From Bacteroides sp. CAG:144 (GTDB lineage Bacteria > Bacteroidota > Bacteroidia > Bacteroidales > UBA11471): a DNA stretch of 7,794 bases. A program made the translations under genes and the position numbers. This document shows positions 1 to 6,930 of this stretch, piece after piece. Every line of letters begins with the position of its first letter. Position 1 is the stretch's first letter. The notes under the pieces are model-generated. The model saw only the letters and a program-made list of their open reading frames with translations, was not told where the DNA came from and made no database searches. The stretch is taken from positions 1,058-8,851 of the forward strand of contig HF999746.1 in the NCBI GenBank assembly GCA_000434215.1. The letters run 5' to 3'.

Positions 1-1990
1 GCCTGCCGTGCGTGTCTCCGACAAAATGGCGTTGCGCAACAACTATGTTCACGGCATGACGGTTACCGGCGGGAATGTTCCGGTGGTTGAGAACACGGGC
101 GGATTGCTCTACAACATGCTTATCGAGGGCAATACGCCCGGGGAGGGTGCTGCCGTCGTGAAGAACGACGGTGGTACGCTGGTGAATCTTACCGTCGATG
201 CCCCCGAAGGAACGACGCCAGTTGTCTCTATAAACGAAGGAAAGATGTTCAATACCATTGCCACGAAAAACCGTATGCTCGATGATACGCTTTATGAAGA
301 TGAGGCTCTGAAAAACGACGACGATCCCTATAATCCTTATCTCGAAGGCCCACTCTCGTATCAACTCAAAGAGATGAGTGCGGCTATCGATAAAGGGGAG
401 GCCAACTCGTTTGTCCCTAATACTTTCGCGCGATATATCGACTACGATACCGACCGCGATGTCATGGGCAACGCCCGCTTGTTTGCAGATCAGGTCGATT
501 ACGGTTGCTTCGAGACGTGGAATATCGAGGACGGGTATAAGGCTACGCAAGCCCCGGCAGGAGGATCGGTCGTGTATGTACATAGTGGAAATCTCGAATT
601 GGCCGGTCTGTCATCGACCTTCGCTCCCGGATACCTCTTGCTCAAAGAGGGTGCTTCGCTCTATGCCAATGGCAATGCCGTAAGCCTCGACTATGTAGCC
701 GTAGAGCGGAAATACGATAACGCCGGGTGGCAACTGGCCGCCGTACCGTATGCCCTGCAACGTGCCGGCATCGAACGGGTGGCGTATGAGGGAACGACCT
801 ATGCTCCCCGATCTTTAGCCGAGGACGATACGACCGCTTATTACGACGGTCGGGGTAGGGCCGCGTCATTGACGAGATATGCCGAGTCTAATTCTCTTTT
901 CTGGAAAGTAAAGGACTCTTTTGCTGCCGGAGAAGGTTTCGGGCTTCGTCTGTCCGAGGCGGGAACCTACCGGTTTACGGGGCGCGGAACGGCCGTCTAT
1001 ACCGAGAACAACACCGATAAGGCCGTATCGCTTACCCAGTACAATCTTACCGAGGTCGAGGAAGACGGGTCGCCCCGTTTCACCCATAAGGAAAACATGG
1101 GCTGGAATCTCTTCGGAATTCCTTATCTGGTCGCTTCTTATGATTTGAACGGTATAGATCTGCCGCATCTCCTTTACTCGTATGACGGGCAGACCTATAA
1201 CACGGTCGAGTCATGGGTGGGCGGAACCGGTAGCATGGGCGACGGCTTCTTTACCCAAACGGCTGTTATCGGCAACGGGTCGGTAGAGGAATTGATTTTC
1301 CCGCAACCGAGAGTACCGGAAGTTAATGCCTATGCCTCTTCCCGACAGAATTTGGCGTTGCGTATTTCGGGAGAGACGGGGAGCGACGAAGTTGCTTTGA
1401 GAACACAGGAGTCATCGGCGGGGGCGTTGGCCTATGAGATAGGACGCGACGGTATCAAGTTTATGAGTATGAACAGCGATGTGCCGCAGATATATATTGC
1501 CAACCCGTCGACGGGAACTCGTTTTTCGCTGGCTGCTGCGGTCGATGAAACAGCCCTTACTCCGATAGGTGTGTATGTGGCCGACAGCGGTATGTATACA
1601 ATCGATTTGCCCGACGGGACGATTGCCGAAGATTACGATGTCATACTCCTTACCGATAATGCGACAGGGCAGATTACCGATTTGAAGGAGTCGGCCTATA
1701 CGTTTGCTTCCGACGGAGCGGGCGATGAGTTCGGCCGATTCTCGCTGGCTTTCCGCCACAATGAGGTGCTGGAAAGTACGGTGCAGGTCTATGTTTATGA
1801 ACGTACGCTTTATGTCAAGGGGCTTGAAGGTGGCGAACGCATACGCATGTTCGATATCTCGGGTACTTGCCGTCTCGATGCTGTGGGTGAGGGAGAACAA
1901 TATACGGCTCTTGTCGATAAAGAGGGTGTGTATATCGTCGATATTGTTTCGTCCGGAGTGCGTAAGTCCTATAAAGTGGCTGTGTATTAA
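1..1990 (+). CDS. Large T9SS-type secreted surface protein, C-terminal part (5' truncated)
   Basis: The reading frame is open through the left edge, so the GTG at 8 is probably internal and the real start lies upstream. Residues are counted from that codon. Residues about 15-95 have beta-helix-like rungs rich in N-x-GG (NTGGLLYNMLIEGN, NDGGTLVNLTV), as in right-handed beta-helix adhesins. Residues about 145-169 (DYDTDRDVMGNAR...VDYGCFE) match the D-x-x-G-x-x-R...VD-x-G-x-x-E pattern of choice-of-anchor-Q segments that close such helices. Two GW-x-L...P segments follow (GWQLAAVPYAL; GWNLFGIPY), the second like the GWNLVGNPF motif of T9SS cargo. Then comes a beta-rich module ending near DVILLTDNATGQITDL. 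Residues about 592-660 (LYVKGLEGGERIRMFDISG...GVYIVDIVSSG...KSYKVAVY) resemble a type A T9SS sorting domain. The inferred product is exported and surface-attached or released, perhaps as an adhesin. Its ligand is unknown. A terminator 60 bp downstream separates it from the next operon. Confidence 0.8.
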   Translation, partial: PAVRVSDKMALRNNYVHGMTVTGGNVPVVENTGGLLYNMLIEGNTPGEGAAVVKNDGGTLVNLTVDAPEGTTPVVSINEGKMFNTIATKNRMLDDTLYEDEALKNDDDPYNPYLEGPLSYQLKEMSAAIDKGEANSFVPNTFARYIDYDTDRDVMGNARLFADQVDYGCFETWNIEDGYKATQAPAGGSVVYVHSGNLELAGLSSTFAPGYLLLKEGASLYANGNAVSLDYVAVERKYDNAGWQLAAVPYALQRAGIERVAYEGTTYAPRSLAEDDTTAYYDGRGRAASLTRYAESNSLFWKVKDSFAAGEGFGLRLSEAGTYRFTGRGTAVYTENNTDKAVSLTQYNLTEVEEDGSPRFTHKENMGWNLFGIPYLVASYDLNGIDLPHLLYSYDGQTYNTVESWVGGTGSMGDGFFTQTAVIGNGSVEELIFPQPRVPEVNAYASSRQNLALRISGETGSDEVALRTQESSAGALAYEIGRDGIKFMSMNSDVPQIYIANPSTGTRFSLAAAVDETALTPIGVYVADSGMYTIDLPDGTIAEDYDVILLTDNATGQITDLKESAYTFASDGAGDEFGRFSLAFRHNEVLESTVQVYVYERTLYVKGLEGGERIRMFDISGTCRLDAVGEGEQYTALVDKEGVYIVDIVSSGVRKSYKVAVY

Positions 1991-2049
1991 ACTTTCCGGC
2001 ATTGGGCTGTATCGGACGTTGTTTGATGTGGCTGTTATTTGGTTATTTC

Positions 2050-2081
2050 CCGGGTGAGCAATTTTGCTCGCCCGGTTTTTT
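2050..2081 (+). terminator. Rho-independent terminator after the surface protein gene
   Basis: An 11-bp stem pairs 2050-2060 (CCGGGTGAGCA) with 2065-2075 (TGCTCGCCCGG) around the tetraloop ATTT. There is one T-G wobble (2055/2070). Six T residues follow at 2076-2081. It lies 60 bp after the TAA of the upstream gene, so it should end that transcript and insulate the operon starting at 2976. Confidence 0.9.
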
Positions 2082-2113
2082 AAGGTAAAAATCTTTCAGC
2101 AAGACAACCCTTT

Positions 2114-2234
2114 TGTCATTCCGAGTGTATGCGAGGAATCTCTCTCTGTTATCCCGAACCCGCACAGGCGGTGTGAGGAATCTCCTACCCTTTATCAGAA
2201 GAGATTCTTCCTCCTTGCGGTCGTCAGAATGACA
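2114..2234. repeat. Inverted-repeat unit 1 (TGTCATTCCGA family), with doubled left arm
   Basis: A left arm begins TGTCATTCCGAG (2114-2125) and ends GAGGAATCTC (2133-2142). It is followed at once by a second, diverged left arm (2151-2184, ATCCCGAAC...GAGGAATCTC). The right arm at 2201-2234 runs from GAGATTCTTCC to CAGAATGACA and is the imperfect reverse complement of a left arm. The inner stem GAATCTC/GAGATTC (2178-2184 with 2201-2207) is perfect around a 16-nt loop. No coding potential is supported. It is probably a non-autonomous, REP- or MITE-like intergenic repeat. Confidence 0.75.
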
Positions 2235-2240
2235 TCGTTT

Positions 2241-2269
2241 CCGAGGGCGATAGCCCGACAAGGAATCTC
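2241..2269. repeat. Degenerate isolated left arm of the same repeat family
   Basis: The stretch CCGAGGGCGATAGCCCGACA followed by AGGAATCTC keeps the CCGAG start and GGAATCTC end of a left arm but lacks the TGTCATT tip and has no right arm of its own. The matching position in the second block (after 2685) appears to lack its last 13 bases, which suggests a deletion there. Confidence 0.45.
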
Positions 2270-2271
2270 TA

Positions 2272-2360
2272 TGTCATCTCGAACGCATGTGAGAGATCTC
2301 ATGCTTTTGAGCATTTAGGCGGAGATTCTTCACTACGCTTACGCTACGTTCAGAATGACA
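2272..2360. repeat. Inverted-repeat unit 2 (TGTCATCTCGA variant)
   Basis: The left arm is 2272-2300 (TGTCATCTCGAAC...GAGAGATCTC) and the right arm is 2322-2360 (GAGATTCTTCACTACGC...GTTCAGAATGACA). The outer tips pair as TGTCAT...ATGACA. The arms are closest at GAGATCTC/GAGATTC. The left arm is a variant (ATCTCGA for ATTCCGA) that recurs only at 2796-2824, with 26 of 29 bases identical. Confidence 0.75.
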
Positions 2361-2371
2361 GTGTGTTGTAA

Positions 2372-2546
2372 CTTCTTTCCTGCCGCAAAGAAGTAACCAA
2401 GAAAGGTCGCCCGCTGGTTATCGGATATTCCTGCCTCCCGCTTCGCTCGCCGACGGGGGCTGCGGAACTCGCTCCGCTCAAACAGTCCTCGCCCGCTTTC
2501 CGTCTTCTCCCTCGCTCCCGGCAGCCCGATAAAGGCGGGCATTTTT
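2372..2546. repeat. GC-rich intergenic repeat element between the two inverted-repeat blocks
   Basis: This module differs in sequence from the flanking arms. It opens with a perfect 7-bp hairpin CTTCTTT/AAAGAAG (2372-2378 with 2387-2393), followed by GTAACCAAGAAAGG. It then has GC-rich text with a small hairpin GCGGA/TCCGC (2462-2466 with 2473-2477), and ends with a GC hairpin and T-run (2524-2546). Read on the minus strand it gives LFERSEFRSPRRRAKR, which I recall from spurious ORF calls in dispersed Bacteroidota repeats. I therefore treat it as a repeat rather than a gene. Whether it is transcribed as a structured RNA cannot be told from sequence. Confidence 0.6.
2524..2546 (+). terminator. 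Weak terminator-like hairpin at the end of the GC-rich element
   Basis: GCCCG (2524-2528) pairs with CGGGC (2536-2540) around a 7-nt loop and is followed by A and five T residues (2542-2546). The stem is only 5 bp, so termination would be weak. It may simply be the conserved end of the repeat. Confidence 0.3.
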
Positions 2547-2591
2547 CCTCTCCGACATTACCGGCTATCAAGGGTGAGGGTGGTATCCCTT

Positions 2592-2679
2592 TGTCATTCC
2601 GAATCGAGACCTATGGTTGAGTGTGAGGAATCTCGTATTTTATTTGAGATTCTTCCTCCATGCGGTCGTCAGAATGACA
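2592..2679. repeat. Inverted-repeat unit 3 (second block, first unit)
   Basis: The left arm is 2592-2634 (TGTCATTCCGAAT...GAGGAATCTC) and the right arm is 2646-2679 (GAGATTCTTCC...CAGAATGACA). The core GAATCTC (2628-2634) and GAGATTC (2646-2652) pair perfectly around an AT-rich 11-nt loop. The stretch 2646-2685 is identical to 2201-2240 at 39 of 40 positions, so this unit and unit 1 are recent copies of one another. Confidence 0.75.
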
Positions 2680-2703
2680 TCGTTTTTGAGGGCGACTACC
2701 CTA

Positions 2704-2791
2704 TGTCATTCCGAGCGTATGCGATGAATCTCATGTTACTACCACTTTGGATTGGGATTCTTCACTTCACTACGTTTCGTTCAGAATGACA
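2704..2791. repeat. Inverted-repeat unit 4 (second block, second unit)
   Basis: The left arm is 2704-2732 (TGTCATTCCGAGCG...GATGAATCTC) and the right arm is 2754-2791 (GGGATTCTTCACTTCAC...GTTCAGAATGACA). It sits where unit 2 sits in the first block, and its right arm resembles that of unit 2 (GATTCTTCACT...ACG...GTTCAGAATGACAGT). Confidence 0.75.
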
Positions 2792-2795
2792 GTAA

Positions 2796-2824
2796 TGTCA
2801 TCTCAAACCTATGTGAGAGATCTC
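2796..2824. repeat. Solitary left arm (half unit) at the end of the repeat cluster
   Basis: TGTCATCTCAAAC...GAGAGATCTC matches the left arm of unit 2 at 26 of 29 positions, but no right arm follows before the gene at 2976. It marks the right end of the cluster and may be a remnant left by deletion or partial duplication. Confidence 0.6.
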
Positions 2825-2975
2825 ATACAAAATACTCACCCGCTTGGCTTGGGCATCTCTTGCCGGAGAGCAGAAAAGGAAACCGGTAGAGGACAAAAGT
2901 TGTTATAAAATTGTCATACGATTGTATTTCCTTAGAAATATACATGTCGTTCTTTTGTAGAGCAAAACAGAGAGA
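2825..2975 (+). promoter_or_regulatory. Probable promoter and leader region of the phosphoesterase-GT-ppk1 operon
   Basis: This is the only non-repeat sequence between the repeat cluster and the first gene of the operon, and it becomes AT-rich from about 2895. TTCTTTTG at 2950-2957 differs by one base from the Bacteroides -7 consensus TAnnTTTG. No convincing TTTG -33 box sits at the usual spacing; the nearest candidates are ATTG at 2921 and TTTC at 2927. A start shortly after 2960 would give a very short leader before the ATG at 2976. The region's role is inferred from position, and the box itself is weak. Confidence 0.3.
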
Positions 2976-3722
2976 ATGAAAAATAAGGAGTACAAGACCA
3001 TCGTTATGTCGGACATACATCTCGGTTCGAAGTGGTCGAAAGCCAAAGAAGCTAATCTTTTTCTGAAACAGCATACGTGCGAAACGCTGATATTGTGCGG
3101 CGACATCATCGACGGTTGGGAAATCGTCAGGGGGAAAAAGCCGAAGTGGAAAAAGCGTCATACCTATTTTATCAAGCGTCTGCTTTCGATATTGCCGCAT
3201 ACCCGCATTATCTATTTGCGGGGGAATCACGACGATTTTCTCGATCGTATCCTTCCGCTCGAAATACCCAACCTGACTATTTGCCGCGATTACGTTTACC
3301 GAAGCGGAGAGAGCAATTATTATGTCCTGCATGGCGATATATTCGACACGATTACGACCCGTTTCAGTTGGTTGGCCAAGATCGGCGACGTAGGGTACAG
3401 CCTGCTGATGGGAATAAATCGTATCTATAACCGTCGCCGTCGTAAAAAAGGGTTGCCCTACAAGTCGATTTCGCAACAGGTGAAACAATCGGTCAAAGCC
3501 TCGGTTTCCTATATCAGCGATTTCGAGGATTCGTTGTGCAACATCGCCCGAAAGAAAAACTGTTCGGGTGTGATTTGCGGACATATCCATCAGGCCGACA
3601 ACCGCATGATAGGAGATATACATTACCTCAATTCTGGCGATTGGGTGGAGTCTATGACCGCACTGGCCGAGGATTTCAATGGAAACTGGTCGATATTGTC
3701 ATATCATAAAGAAGAAAACTGA
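2976..3722 (+). CDS. LpxH-like calcineurin-fold metallophosphoesterase (annotated class: UDP-2,3-diacylglucosamine diphosphatase)
   Basis: The 248-residue protein has the full set of metallophosphoesterase motifs: SDIHLG (D13, H15), GDIIDGW (D43), GNHDD (N84, H85), LHGD (H119) and CGHIHQAD (H203, H205). These ligands should bind two metal ions, probably Mn2+. Length and spacing fit the YbbF/LpxH group, whose known member LpxH cleaves UDP-2,3-diacylglucosamine to lipid X and UMP in lipid A synthesis at the inner membrane face. Between H119 and H203 lies a helical, basic insertion with RRRRKKG at about 153-159, which suits contact with acidic membranes. True LpxH has Arg in the third motif (GNRDF in E. 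coli) and this protein has His, so it may be an LpxH2-like paralogue with another substrate. The ATG at 2976 follows a purine-rich AGAGAG. Its stop overlaps the next start (TGATG). Confidence 0.85.
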   Translation: MKNKEYKTIVMSDIHLGSKWSKAKEANLFLKQHTCETLILCGDIIDGWEIVRGKKPKWKKRHTYFIKRLLSILPHTRIIYLRGNHDDFLDRILPLEIPNLTICRDYVYRSGESNYYVLHGDIFDTITTRFSWLAKIGDVGYSLLMGINRIYNRRRRKKGLPYKSISQQVKQSVKASVSYISDFEDSLCNIARKKNCSGVICGHIHQADNRMIGDIHYLNSGDWVESMTALAEDFNGNWSILSYHKEEN

Positions 3723-4816
3723 TGCGTTATTTGTTTGTTGTACAAGGAGAGGGAAGGGGACATTTGACCCAAGCCCTTTCGCTGGCCTCGATATTGCGTC
3801 GTCAGGGACATGAGGTCGTAAAAGTTTTGGTGGGACATACCCGTCATCGTCAGATACCAGAATTTTTCCTGCGGGAGATAGATGCGCCTGTCGATACGTT
3901 CGAGGCGCCACAATTCAGTTTCAAGGCCGGTGATACACATGTGAATCTCGTACAGACTGTCGTTGCCAATATGGCGCCCCGTAGGGTAGAGGCGTATGTG
4001 CGCAGCATCTGTTTTATTCGCTCTCAGATATTGAAGTATCGTCCCGATGAGGTCGTCAATTTTTATGAGATGTTATCGGGATTGGCCGTGAAGTGTTTCC
4101 GCTTGTCGGTCGATATGGTCGGCGTAGGACACCAATACCTGATGTTGCATCGGGGGTACAGGCAAGGTTCCCGAAGGGGGCTGAACGGTTGGTTGTTGAG
4201 GCAGCATGTGCGTATGAGTGCTTTGGGGTGTAACCGCTTGTTGGCGTTGTCGTTTTATCCGATGGCGGGAGACGCTGCCCGTCGCATAACGATTGTTCCT
4301 CCGCTTTTGCGTAAGGAGGTACTTCATAACAAGGAGTGTTCGCAGGAAAATTTCATTCTCGGATATATCGTCAACAATGCATTTGCCGATCAAATCAAGG
4401 CGTGGAGCAAGGAACACCCCGATTGCGAACTGCATGTCTTTTGGGACAATCGGGATTATCCCGAGATGTGGAAAGCCGAAAGAAATCTTACTTTCCATCG
4501 TGTGAATGACAAACTTTTCTTATCTTTAATGCGTCGATGCAAAGGATATGTAACTACGGCCGGTTTTGAGTCGGTGTGCGAGGCCTTGTTTTATAACAAG
4601 CCTATGATGCTTATTCCGGCTCATATCGAGCAGGAAATCAATGCCGCTGATGCCGCCTCGTCCGATATAGCCATTGTTTCCGACAAGTTTGACCTGAACC
4701 GTTTTGTCGAACATCTCGGTCGCTCCGGCGGCGAGTCGTTTCTTTATCGTAAATGGTTGGGTATGAGTGAAACCGCATTTGTCGACCAGCTAATACGTGA
4801 ACATCATGGAGTATAA
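3722..4816 (+). CDS. GT-B fold glycosyltransferase (MJ1255-like family)
   Basis: The 364-residue protein has no signal peptide or clear membrane helix and should be cytoplasmic or peripheral. The N-terminal domain opens with a beta strand and glycine-rich loop, VVQGEGRGHLTQALSLA (G9-x-G-R-G-H14), as in MurG-like enzymes. The C-terminal domain has YVTTAGFESVCEALFYNKPM followed by MLIPAHIEQEINA (about 276-307), the typical nucleotide-sugar binding segment with E283 and E287 and the conserved Q304. The layout recalls the MJ1255/Glyco_trans_1_3 family, though I could not search. Donor and acceptor are unknown. The enzyme probably transfers a sugar to a lipid or envelope acceptor. Its ATG overlaps the phosphoesterase stop by one base, so the two are probably translated together and may act in one pathway. 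Its 3' end overlaps ppk1. Confidence 0.82.
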   Translation: MRYLFVVQGEGRGHLTQALSLASILRRQGHEVVKVLVGHTRHRQIPEFFLREIDAPVDTFEAPQFSFKAGDTHVNLVQTVVANMAPRRVEAYVRSICFIRSQILKYRPDEVVNFYEMLSGLAVKCFRLSVDMVGVGHQYLMLHRGYRQGSRRGLNGWLLRQHVRMSALGCNRLLALSFYPMAGDAARRITIVPPLLRKEVLHNKECSQENFILGYIVNNAFADQIKAWSKEHPDCELHVFWDNRDYPEMWKAERNLTFHRVNDKLFLSLMRRCKGYVTTAGFESVCEALFYNKPMMLIPAHIEQEINAADAASSDIAIVSDKFDLNRFVEHLGRSGGESFLYRKWLGMSETAFVDQLIREHHGV

Positions 4817-6872
4817 ATTCATAAATCGGGAGATCAGTTGGTTACAATTCAATGAACGGGTCTTGCAGGAAGCCTGCGACCCGAATGTCCCGTTGTTGCA
4901 ACGGTTGCAGTTTTTAGGGATATTTTCCAACAATCAAGATGAGTTTTTCAAGGTACGTGTCGCCAATATCATGCGTTTGTGTCGCTCCCGTAAGAATGCA
5001 AAAAAGATGCTTACGGGAGATTATACACCCGAGTCGCTGCTCGAAGAGCTCAATGATAAAATCGCTTTGTTGCAGGAGCATTTTTCTGCTACCTATCGGA
5101 CTGTGCTGGCCGAAATGGAGCGGGAGAGTATCTTTGTCGTCAATGAAAAAAATCTGAGTGAAGAGCAGAAAGAGTTTTGCCGGAGTTATTTTGCGCAGAT
5201 TCTTTCTCCTCGTTTGGTACCCCTTATTATCCGCAAATCGGTGAGATTGCCTTTTCTTCCCGACGGGAACAGCTATTTGGGTGTGAAAATGTCGCACAAA
5301 AACCGCCGCTCGGTTCGTTATGCCGTCGTGCGGATACCCACCAGTTCGGCGTGTCCCCGCTTTGTCGTTTTGCCTTCGGCTGCCGGCCGGCACGATATTA
5401 TTTTTATCGACGACATTATACGGTTGATGATCGACCATATATTTTTCATGTTCTCTTACGATGAGATAGGAGTTTATACATTTAAAATCATGCGAGATGC
5501 CGAGCTGACTTACGACGAAGATGTCTCGAAAAGTCTTTTCGAACGTATCTCCGAGGGTGTCTCCAATCGTCGCTACGGATTGCCTATACGCATGATTTAC
5601 GATCGTGATATGCCGGCTGACATGGTCGAGATTCTGGCGGGAAAATTGGGGCTCGATAATTCCGAAATGCTGGCGCCCGGCGAACGTTACCACATGATGA
5701 AAGACCTGATGAAGTTTCCCAAAGTGCGTCCCGACCTCCTGTATGCTCCGCAGAGGCCTATACAGCACCCGTCGATATCGCTCTTTTCGAGTATTCTCGA
5801 AGTCATAGCCCGACGGGATATTTTCTTGAATTATCCCTATCATACATTCCAGCATTTTATCGATTTCCTGCGGGAAGCAGCCATCGATCCGCGCGTGGAG
5901 AGCATTTACATAACTCTTTACCGTACGGCCGAACACTCTAAGGTGATAAATGCTTTGGTCAATGCCGTGAAGAACGGAAAGAAAGTCTATGCGATGCTCG
6001 AACTGAAAGCTCGTTTTGACGAGGAACAGAATATGGAAAATACCGACTTGCTTCAACGGGAAGGCGTGAAAATCCTCCATACGATGGAGGATTTGAAAGT
6101 ACATAGCAAAGTTGTTCTCGTTGAGCGGCGTGAACGTCGGGGGATGAAACGGTATGCCTATATCGGAACCGGAAATTTCAATGAAAATACGGCGTTGATT
6201 TATTCCGATTTCGGACTGTTTACTTCACATGACGAAATTACCGAAGATGTCCTCAATGTATTCCTTTTTCTCTCGAATAATCATAAACAATTTACATTCA
6301 AGCATCTGATGGTGTCGCCCTACTATATGCGCATGCAGTTTGTTGATATGATCGATCGGGAGATAAGTCATGCTAAAAAAGGGAAAAAAGCTTATATATA
6401 CGCCAAATGCAATTCGCTTACCGATGTGGGAATCATCGAAAAACTGTACGAGGCCGGCCGTGCCGGGGTCGAGGTGAGGCTTATCGTGAGAGGAGCTTGC
6501 TGCTTGCTGCCACAAGTCGAGGCAATGAGTGAGAATATTCGGGCGATAAGCATTGTCGATAAATACCTCGAACATGCACGTCTTTATATATTCTGTAACG
6601 GGGGAGACGAACGCATTTACACGGGAAGCGCCGACTGGATGGCACGTAATCTCGATCGTCGGGTCGAAGTGTGTGTGCCGTTGTACGATGAGGGAATCCG
6701 TAAAAAGGCGAGAGATGTTTTCGAGATACAATGGCACGATACCGTTAAGGCTCGTTTGCTCGATGAGGATCGGCAGAATACCTATGTGAAACCCGCTCCC
6801 GGGGCTGCTCCCTTACGCAGTCAGACGGCTCTGTATGATTATTACGGACGCCTTTCCAATTATAAAAAGTAG
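4806..6872 (+). CDS. ppk1: Polyphosphate kinase 1
   Basis: Ppk1 reversibly transfers the ATP gamma-phosphate to growing polyphosphate through a phosphohistidine. The 688-residue product is close to the E. coli length. It begins MEYKFINREISWLQFNERVL, the family N terminus, so I chose the ATG at 4806 over the GTG at 4797 (three residues longer). Visible motifs are FSNNQDEFFKVRV (N domain), ITLYR (R373), ELKARFDEEQN (R403), KVHSKVVLV (H433, the expected phosphorylated His, E. coli H435), GTGNFNE, LEHARLYIF (H590, E. coli H592) and GSADWMARNLDRRVEV. The order of domains is N (about 1-105), head (about 106-320), then two phospholipase-D-like C domains. All expected catalytic residues are present, so it should be active. 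It overlaps the glycosyltransferase by 11 bp and is followed 58 bp later by a ppx-like gene. Confidence 0.97.
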   Translation: MEYKFINREISWLQFNERVLQEACDPNVPLLQRLQFLGIFSNNQDEFFKVRVANIMRLCRSRKNAKKMLTGDYTPESLLEELNDKIALLQEHFSATYRTVLAEMERESIFVVNEKNLSEEQKEFCRSYFAQILSPRLVPLIIRKSVRLPFLPDGNSYLGVKMSHKNRRSVRYAVVRIPTSSACPRFVVLPSAAGRHDIIFIDDIIRLMIDHIFFMFSYDEIGVYTFKIMRDAELTYDEDVSKSLFERISEGVSNRRYGLPIRMIYDRDMPADMVEILAGKLGLDNSEMLAPGERYHMMKDLMKFPKVRPDLLYAPQRPIQHPSISLFSSILEVIARRDIFLNYPYHTFQHFIDFLREAAIDPRVESIYITLYRTAEHSKVINALVNAVKNGKKVYAMLELKARFDEEQNMENTDLLQREGVKILHTMEDLKVHSKVVLVERRERRGMKRYAYIGTGNFNENTALIYSDFGLFTSHDEITEDVLNVFLFLSNNHKQFTFKHLMVSPYYMRMQFVDMIDREISHAKKGKKAYIYAKCNSLTDVGIIEKLYEAGRAGVEVRLIVRGACCLLPQVEAMSENIRAISIVDKYLEHARLYIFCNGGDERIYTGSADWMARNLDRRVEVCVPLYDEGIRKKARDVFEIQWHDTVKARLLDEDRQNTYVKPAPGAAPLRSQTALYDYYGRLSNYKK

Positions 6873-6930
6873 TCATTTTCTCGGGTTTCTCGGGATTGTT
6901 GATACACTATAACGAAACGATTATTAAAGA

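Noticed and set aside
1412..2002. A 196-codon minus-strand frame over the end of the surface protein gene
   Set aside because: It is a shadow of the sense frame, which carries a coherent sorting domain, and no family is recognisable.
2064..2318. Short frames on both strands in the repeat region (2043-2318, 2574-2789)
   Set aside because: They consist of the inverted-repeat arms themselves, and the translated text changes with each repeat copy. There is no support for a protein.
2339..2571. Minus-strand frames giving LFERSEFRSPRRRAKR and similar text
   Set aside because: They coincide with the GC-rich repeat element. Such low-complexity basic translations are typical over-predictions from this kind of repeat.
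2114..2824. Possible CRISPR array
   Set aside because: The repeats are inverted pairs of unequal spacing with diverged arms. There are no uniform direct repeats with unique spacers, and no cas genes are nearby.
2823..3623. A 266-codon minus-strand frame over the phosphoesterase gene
   Set aside because: It is antisense to a well-supported metallophosphoesterase, and its own translation has no recognisable motif.
4914..6104. A 396-codon open frame on the minus strand across ppk1
   Set aside because: It lies wholly inside a gene with all expected catalytic motifs. The translation shows no recognisable domain, and long antisense frames arise from the codon usage of the sense gene.
6873..6930. 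Possible terminator or promoter between ppk1 and ppx
   Set aside because: There is a short direct repeat (CTCGGG twice) but no stem-loop with a T-run and no clear -33/-7 pair. It is treated as a plain intra-operon spacer.
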